Source: Paenibacillus sediminis
GTDB taxonomy: Bacteria > Bacillota > Bacilli > Paenibacillales > Paenibacillaceae
DNA: 59,773 bases
Reading direction: 5' to 3'
Assembly: GCF_017873765.1 (NCBI RefSeq)
Contig: NZ_JAGGKP010000015.1
Location: 1 to 59,773 of the forward strand
This document shows, in pieces, positions 54,864 through 59,773 of this stretch. The position numbers and the translations under genes are program-made. The first letter of the stretch is position 1. The number at the start of each line of letters is the position of its first letter. Under the pieces are notes generated by a model. That model worked only from the letters and a program-made list of their open reading frames with translations, was not told the origin of the DNA and searched no databases.

Positions 54864-55226
54864 ATGGATAAAATGGTGCTGCACCGCATGGAATATTACG
54901 GTTACCACGGTGTTTTTGAGGAAGAAAGAAAGCTTGGACAACGTTTCTACATCGATGTTGAAATGGATCTCGATCTTCGTGCGGCAGGGCAAAATGACGA
55001 TCTCACCAAGACGGTGAATTATGCCGAAGTTCATGAGCTCGTGAAGGAAATCGTCGAGAAAAAATCATTCAAGCTGATTGAAGCGTTAGGCGAACATATT
55101 GCATCCTCTCTATTAGACACTTATACTGTTATAGATGCGGTATGCGTAAAAGTAACAAAGCCGCATCCTCCGTTTGACATCCATTTTCAAGGTGTGACAG
55201 TGGAGCTTTATAGGAAGAGAAAGTGA
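54864..55226 (+). CDS. folB: dihydroneopterin aldolase
   Basis: Cleaves dihydroneopterin to hydroxymethyl-dihydropterin and glycolaldehyde. The 120 residues match the family: MEYYGYHGVFEEERKLGQRFYIDVEM, the catalytic region TVNYAEVHELVKEIV, the active-site Lys in VKVTKPHPP, and FKLIEALGEHIA. ATG 54864 with GGGCGGAAG about 7 nt upstream gives the usual MDKMVLHRMEYYG start; ATG 54843 is inside folP and has no better site. Confidence 0.94.
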   Translation: MDKMVLHRMEYYGYHGVFEEERKLGQRFYIDVEMDLDLRAAGQNDDLTKTVNYAEVHELVKEIVEKKSFKLIEALGEHIASSLLDTYTVIDAVCVKVTKPHPPFDIHFQGVTVELYRKRK

Positions 55227-55232
55227 GAACTT

Positions 55233-55784
55233 ATGATGGCTGTGTATACCTCCTCTGAACGATCAGAGGCTTATATTGCTTTGGGGGCCAATTTGGGAGA
55301 CCGTGAAGGAACGTTAATCTCGGCCATTGATCGGTTAGATGCTCACCCGCAAATTAACGTGCTCCGATGCTCTAGTTTATATGAGACTGATCCGGTTGGT
55401 TATGTTGATCAGCCTTCTTTTCTAAATATGGCAGCTTCGCTTCGAACGTCTCTTAAGCCAAAGGAGCTTTTAAACGTTATGCTGGACACCGAGCGTGAGC
55501 TTGGCCGTGTTCGTACCATTCGCTGGGGTCCGCGCACCGTTGATTTAGATTTATTATGGTTCGGCGGTATAGTGCTAGAGACGGAAGAGCTGATTCTCCC
55601 GCACCCTCGTATGGCAGAGCGGGCTTTCGTGCTGGTCCCATTGTCTGAAATTGTCCAAGCAGATGAACAGCCAGACTTATACACATTCGTGCAAAGCGCT
55701 CTTCATAAGTTGGATGGAAAGGACGGAGTGCAGCGATGGAAAGCGTTCAGTTGGCCCAGAGAATCCGAGCATTTCGAAAGTTAA
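55233..55784 (+). CDS. folK: hydroxymethyl-dihydropterin pyrophosphokinase
   Basis: Transfers pyrophosphate from ATP to hydroxymethyl-dihydropterin. The 183 residues have AYIALGANLGDREGTL, SSLYETDPVGYVDQPSFLNMA, ELGRVRTIRWGPRTVDLDLLWFG (metal-binding DxD) and LPHPRMAERAFVLVPLSEI. Two tandem ATG codons open the gene. The last 49 nt overlap the next gene, an unusually long overlap. Confidence 0.94.
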   Translation: MMAVYTSSERSEAYIALGANLGDREGTLISAIDRLDAHPQINVLRCSSLYETDPVGYVDQPSFLNMAASLRTSLKPKELLNVMLDTERELGRVRTIRWGPRTVDLDLLWFGGIVLETEELILPHPRMAERAFVLVPLSEIVQADEQPDLYTFVQSALHKLDGKDGVQRWKAFSWPRESEHFES

Positions 55785-55945
55785 AGGGATATACTCAGCA
55801 AGAGTTTGCAAATAAAATAAATATTTCCGTCGCGGTGCTTGGTGCAGTTGAACGAGGAAATAAGCCGATAAACCAGCAGTTGCTAATTAAGATCGCACAA
55901 GGATTAAATATATCTGTTCAGGAACTAACTGAACTGAACGGATAA
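55736..55945 (+). CDS. yazB: YazB-type XRE-family helix-turn-helix protein
   Basis: A 69-residue DNA-binding protein that is little more than one HTH_3 domain (LAQRIRAFRKLKGYTQQEFANKINISVAVLGAVERGNKPINQQLLIKIAQGLNIS). It matches the B. subtilis yazB position and length. Targets are unknown; autoregulation of the folate operon is possible but not shown. ATG lies within folK, with GGAGTG about 6 nt upstream. Confidence 0.9.
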   Translation: MESVQLAQRIRAFRKLKGYTQQEFANKINISVAVLGAVERGNKPINQQLLIKIAQGLNISVQELTELNG

Positions 55946-55984
55946 CGTTCGAAATAAAATAAAACTTAAGGAGTTGAAACAGGA

Positions 55985-57010
55985 ATGCTTAAAATAGGGA
56001 ACATTGAAATGAAAAATGAGGTCGTTCTCGCGCCGATGGCTGGGGTTTGCAACCCTGCTTTTCGTCTCATCGCAAAGCAATTCGGTACGGGTCTAGTTTG
56101 CGCGGAAATGGTAAGCGATAAAGCTATTTTGCATGGCAACAAACGTACACTTGAAATGCTGTATGTAGATGAACGGGAAAAACCGCTTAGCTTGCAAATT
56201 TTCGGCGGCGACCGTGAATCTTTAGTAGAGGCTGCAAAAGTTGTCGATAAAGAGACGAACGCTGATATTATCGACATTAACATGGGCTGCCCTGCACCAA
56301 AAGTGAATAAAATTGATGCAGGTGCACGCTGGCTTCTTGATCCAAACAAAATTTATGATATGGTCGCTGCTGTCGTTGATGCTGTCGAAAAGCCAGTAAC
56401 GGTTAAAATGCGGATCGGTTGGGACCACGAGCACATATACGCTGTTGAAAATGCCCTTGCTGTTGAAAGAGCCGGCGGTCAAGCGGTAAGTGTTCACGGC
56501 AGAACAAGAATGCAACAGTATACAGGCCGTGCAGACTGGAGTGTTATTAAACAAGTTAAAGAAGCGGTATCCATCCCGGTCATTGGTAATGGCGATGTAG
56601 CGACTCCGGAAGATGCTCGTCGCATGCTTGATACGACAGGTGTTGATGGGGTTATGATTGGACGCGGTGCGCTCGGTAACCCTTGGATGCTCTATCGTAC
56701 AGTACAATATTTGAAAACCGGAGAACTCCCTCCTGAGCCATCTGTGCAAGAGAAAATTACAATCGCTATCCTGCACATGGATCGTCTCATCGCAATGAGA
56801 GGCGAAGAAGTTGCTGTACGTGAAATGCGTAAACATATTGCATGGTATTTGAAAGGGATTAAAGGATCCGCACGAATAAAAGACACCATCATGGAAGAGA
56901 CAAGACGTGAAGATGTAGTGCGTATTCTAGAAAATTTTGCGGCAGAAGTTGAAGGCGGAGAAGGTCAGGCGCAATTATCAGCAGAGGCCGAGGCTGCACT
57001 AGCTCTCTAA
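55985..57010 (+). CDS. dusB: tRNA-dihydrouridine synthase B
   Basis: Reduces uridines in the tRNA D-loop with FMN and NADPH. The 341 residues form the Dus TIM barrel: [46 protein letters not shown] with the catalytic Cys, [36 protein letters not shown] and [16 protein letters not shown] has AAGGAG upstream. The Glu/Ala-rich tail after residue 320 is extra. In B. subtilis (yacF/dusB) it also follows yazB and precedes lysS. Confidence 0.94.
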   Translation: MLKIGNIEMKNEVVLAPMAGVCNPAFRLIAKQFGTGLVCAEMVSDKAILHGNKRTLEMLYVDEREKPLSLQIFGGDRESLVEAAKVVDKETNADIIDINMGCPAPKVNKIDAGARWLLDPNKIYDMVAAVVDAVEKPVTVKMRIGWDHEHIYAVENALAVERAGGQAVSVHGRTRMQQYTGRADWSVIKQVKEAVSIPVIGNGDVATPEDARRMLDTTGVDGVMIGRGALGNPWMLYRTVQYLKTGELPPEPSVQEKITIAILHMDRLIAMRGEEVAVREMRKHIAWYLKGIKGSARIKDTIMEETRREDVVRILENFAAEVEGGEGQAQLSAEAEAALAL

Positions 57011-57051
57011 TTCTAACCTGTTGGAATATGAAACGTTTTCATTTCGTTCTT

Positions 57052-57088
57052 TGGTAACATTGACATTTTGTAATGGTTACCATATAAT
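57052..57088 (+). promoter_or_regulatory. sigma-A promoter of greA inside a TGGTAAC/GTTACCA dyad
   Basis: TTGACA (57060-57065), a 17-bp spacer and TATAAT (57083-57088). TGGTAAC (57052-57058) and its exact complement GTTACCA (57076-57082) flank the -35 and touch the -10, an operator-like layout. Confidence 0.8.
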
Positions 57089-57094
57089 TTCACA

Positions 57095-57310
57095 GTATAA
57101 ATTCGCCTCGGGAGATAATTCCACATAAGGGATGGTCTGATCGCGGTCAGATTGCATATGATATTCTCGAATGATGCGTGAATTTTCGTTGATTAGGATT
57201 TAATGAAGCAACTTATCTCTTGGGCGTTCTCGAGATACTGAAATTTCTACAAGACTTAAGTTTCACGCCCGAAGTGCGAAAATTTTTCTCATGACAGGAG
57301 AATCGGTTAG
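57095..57310 (+). promoter_or_regulatory. long 5' leader of greA with long-range pairing
   Basis: About 215 nt separate the predicted start from the greA ATG. CTTGGGCGT (57222-57230) can pair with ACGCCC-AAG near 57267-57276 across a 36-nt loop, and TCTGA/TCAGA near 57137-57152 forms a small hairpin. No known riboswitch class is recognised. Confidence 0.4.
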
Positions 57311-57787
57311 ATGAGCGATAAAGAAGTCATTCTTACCCAGGATGGTTTAAAGAAACTGGAAGAAGAATTAGAAAACCTTAAGTCAGTCAAACGCCGTGAA
57401 GTCGCTGAACGTATTAAAATAGCCATTGGTTATGGCGATATCAGTGAAAACTCAGAGTACGAAGATGCTAAGAACGAGCAGGCTTTTATTGAAGGGCGTA
57501 TCATTACTCTTGAGAAAATGCTTCGCAACGCACGTATTATCAACAATGATGAAATTGATACAAATACAGTAAGCATTGGTTCCACTGTAATCGTTGAAGA
57601 TTTGGAATTCGGTGATACGATGGAATATACAATTGTAGGTACAGCTGAATCCAATCCGCTGCAAAACAGAATATCGAATGAAAGCCCTGTAGGTAAGGCA
57701 ATTCTAGGAAAGCAAAAGGGAACTATTGTAGAGGTAAATGTTCCAGCGGGCATTATTCAATATAAAATTGTGGATATCAAAAAGTAA
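57311..57787 (+). CDS. greA: transcription elongation factor GreA
   Basis: Rescues backtracked RNA polymerase by stimulating cleavage of the 3' RNA end. The 158 residues have the N-terminal coiled coil (about 1-75: [51 protein letters not shown] with the acidic tip) and the C-terminal FKBP-like domain ending [25 protein letters not shown] follows GACAGGAG. In B. subtilis greA lies elsewhere. Confidence 0.96.
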   Translation: MSDKEVILTQDGLKKLEEELENLKSVKRREVAERIKIAIGYGDISENSEYEDAKNEQAFIEGRIITLEKMLRNARIINNDEIDTNTVSIGSTVIVEDLEFGDTMEYTIVGTAESNPLQNRISNESPVGKAILGKQKGTIVEVNVPAGIIQYKIVDIKK

Positions 57788-57808
57788 GGCAGGATTTTGG
57801 TGTTATTG

Positions 57809-57837
57809 AAAAAGCTTCCTTTGGGGAGCTTTTTTAC
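57809..57837 (+). terminator. rho-independent terminator between greA and lysS
   Basis: AAAAAGCTTCC (about 57809-57819) pairs with GGGAGCTTTTT (57824-57834), with a G-U pair, then T residues. Confidence 0.85.
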
Positions 57838-57872
57838 TATGTTTAATCTATTTTTGTTATGATATGTAGTAA

Positions 57873-59411
<1,539 letters not shown>

Positions 59412-59424
59412 GTAAAGACATACG

Positions 59425-59450
59425 GAACAGCCCTAGGGGCTGTTCTTTCT
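59425..59450 (+). terminator. rho-independent terminator after lysS
   Basis: GAACAGCCC (59425-59433) pairs with GGGCTGTTC (59437-59445) with a 3-nt loop, then TTTCTGTTT. Confidence 0.85.
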
Positions 59451-59573
59451 GTTTAAAAGTTGAGTCTAAGAAGCGAAACAACTGTCAAATTTTACATTTG
59501 CATAAAGTGCATAATACGTGGTACATTATAAATCCAGCCGATAACAAGCGACTTGTTCGTCAGAATAAGTGGT

Positions 59574-59674
59574 AGCAAGTAACGAAAAAGAATTTTAAAA
59601 AAAGTACTTGCAAAAACGGCTCGGACATGATAATATATAAGAGTTGCCTCTGATAAATCAGCAAGTAACGAAAA
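59574..59674 (+). repeat. 15-bp direct repeat around the rrn promoter
   Basis: AGCAAGTAACGAAAA occurs at 59574-59588 (before the -35) and at 59660-59674 (about 20 nt into the transcript), 86 bp apart. It may be left from a duplicated promoter-leader unit or act as a binding site. Confidence 0.75.
59608..59636 (+). promoter_or_regulatory. promoter of the downstream rRNA operon
   Basis: TTGCAA (59608-59613), a 17-bp spacer ending TGA, and TAATAT (59631-59636), an extended -10. A second, weaker pair TTGCAT (59498-59503) and TACATT (59522-59527), 18 bp apart, could be an upstream promoter, since rrn operons often have two. Confidence 0.82.
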
Positions 59675-59773
59675 GCGGGTTTGATCTTTGAAAACTGAAC
59701 AACGAGTGAGTGAATTTCACTTCGGTGAAATTCAAAAATAGAGAACGAAATGTTCTCGTCAGTTTGATTCAAA
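59641..59773 (+). promoter_or_regulatory. rRNA operon leader (pre-16S) with boxA-like element and two hairpins
   Basis: GATCTTTGAAAACTGAAC (59683-59700) is the conserved antitermination/boxA-type leader element seen before Bacillales 16S genes. TGAATTTCAC (59711-59720) and GTGAAATTCA (59725-59734) form a perfect 10-bp stem closed by a C(UUCG)G tetraloop, and GAGAAC (59741-59746) pairs with GTTCTC (59752-59757). The mature 16S start lies outside the window. Confidence 0.8.

Noticed and set aside
56222..56836. 204-codon open frame on the - strand inside dusB
   Set aside because: It is the antisense of well-conserved dusB codons, with no start signal or recognisable protein pattern.
57029..57044. 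cre-like sequence ATGAAACGTTTTCA upstream of greA
   Set aside because: It is one base too short between the TGNAA and CG parts for a CcpA site on either strand.

Overview
This window is a near-origin core segment of an endospore-forming Firmicute, most likely Paenibacillus or a close relative in Paenibacillaceae. Three things support this: moderate GC content, the full Bacillales block order around spoIIE, ftsH and lysS, and Paenibacillus-like deviations from Bacillus subtilis (nadABC before coaX, HU between mazG and rqcP, greA before lysS, no metS, yabJ or ctc). The window runs from the 3' end of a 5S rRNA gene (1-55) to the promoter and leader of the next rRNA operon (59608-59773). Nearly all genes lie on the + strand, co-oriented with both rRNA operons; the two exceptions are a small membrane protein (737-1261) and abrB (8914-9168).

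Layout. 1-3990: rrn terminator, an unknown lipoprotein, an unknown membrane protein, the anti-sigma factor Gin, an Orn/Lys/Arg decarboxylase and tmk. 4075-8790: darA, yaaR, holB, ricT, yabA, trmN6 and rsmI, covering c-di-AMP sensing, replication and RNA modification. 8800-11640: convergent abrB, an HD phosphohydrolase and tatD. 11640-15100: a c-di-AMP (ydaO/yuaA) riboswitch with terminator, a yabE-type cell-wall protein, rnmV and rsmA. 15163-22893: yabG, veg, sspF, ispE, purR, spoVG, glmU, prs, pth and fin. 23111-30126: mfd, a PrsA-like lipoprotein, spoVT and a YabM-type flippase. 30188-34390: mazG/yabN, HU, rqcP, yabP, yabQ, divIC and yabR. 34726-43220: spoIIE, a vWA protein, a Hanks-type kinase, tilS, hprT and ftsH. 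43541-49673: nadA, nadB, nadC, coaX, hslO and a parvulin-type foldase. 49852-57010: cysK, then pabB-pabA-pabC-folP-folB-folK-yazB-dusB. 57311-59411: greA and lysS.

How it works together. The genes combine growth functions (nucleotides, folate, NAD, CoA, cell-wall precursors, translation quality control) with sporulation control. The regulatory DNA carries a readable sporulation programme: Spo0A-box candidates at abrB, at the HD gene, upstream of spoVG and at spoIIE; a sigma-H promoter at spoVG; and sigma-G or sigma-K candidates at sspF, spoVT and yabG. Other readable control elements are the c-di-AMP riboswitch, PurBox-like sites at purR, a dyad downstream of the cysK promoter, and tandem sigma-A promoters at veg.

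I saw no mobile elements, CRISPR arrays, phage genes, tRNA genes or foreign-looking islands. The genes are mostly well-known families; the less explained material is in the intergenic DNA and in the two unknown genes next to the first rRNA operon.
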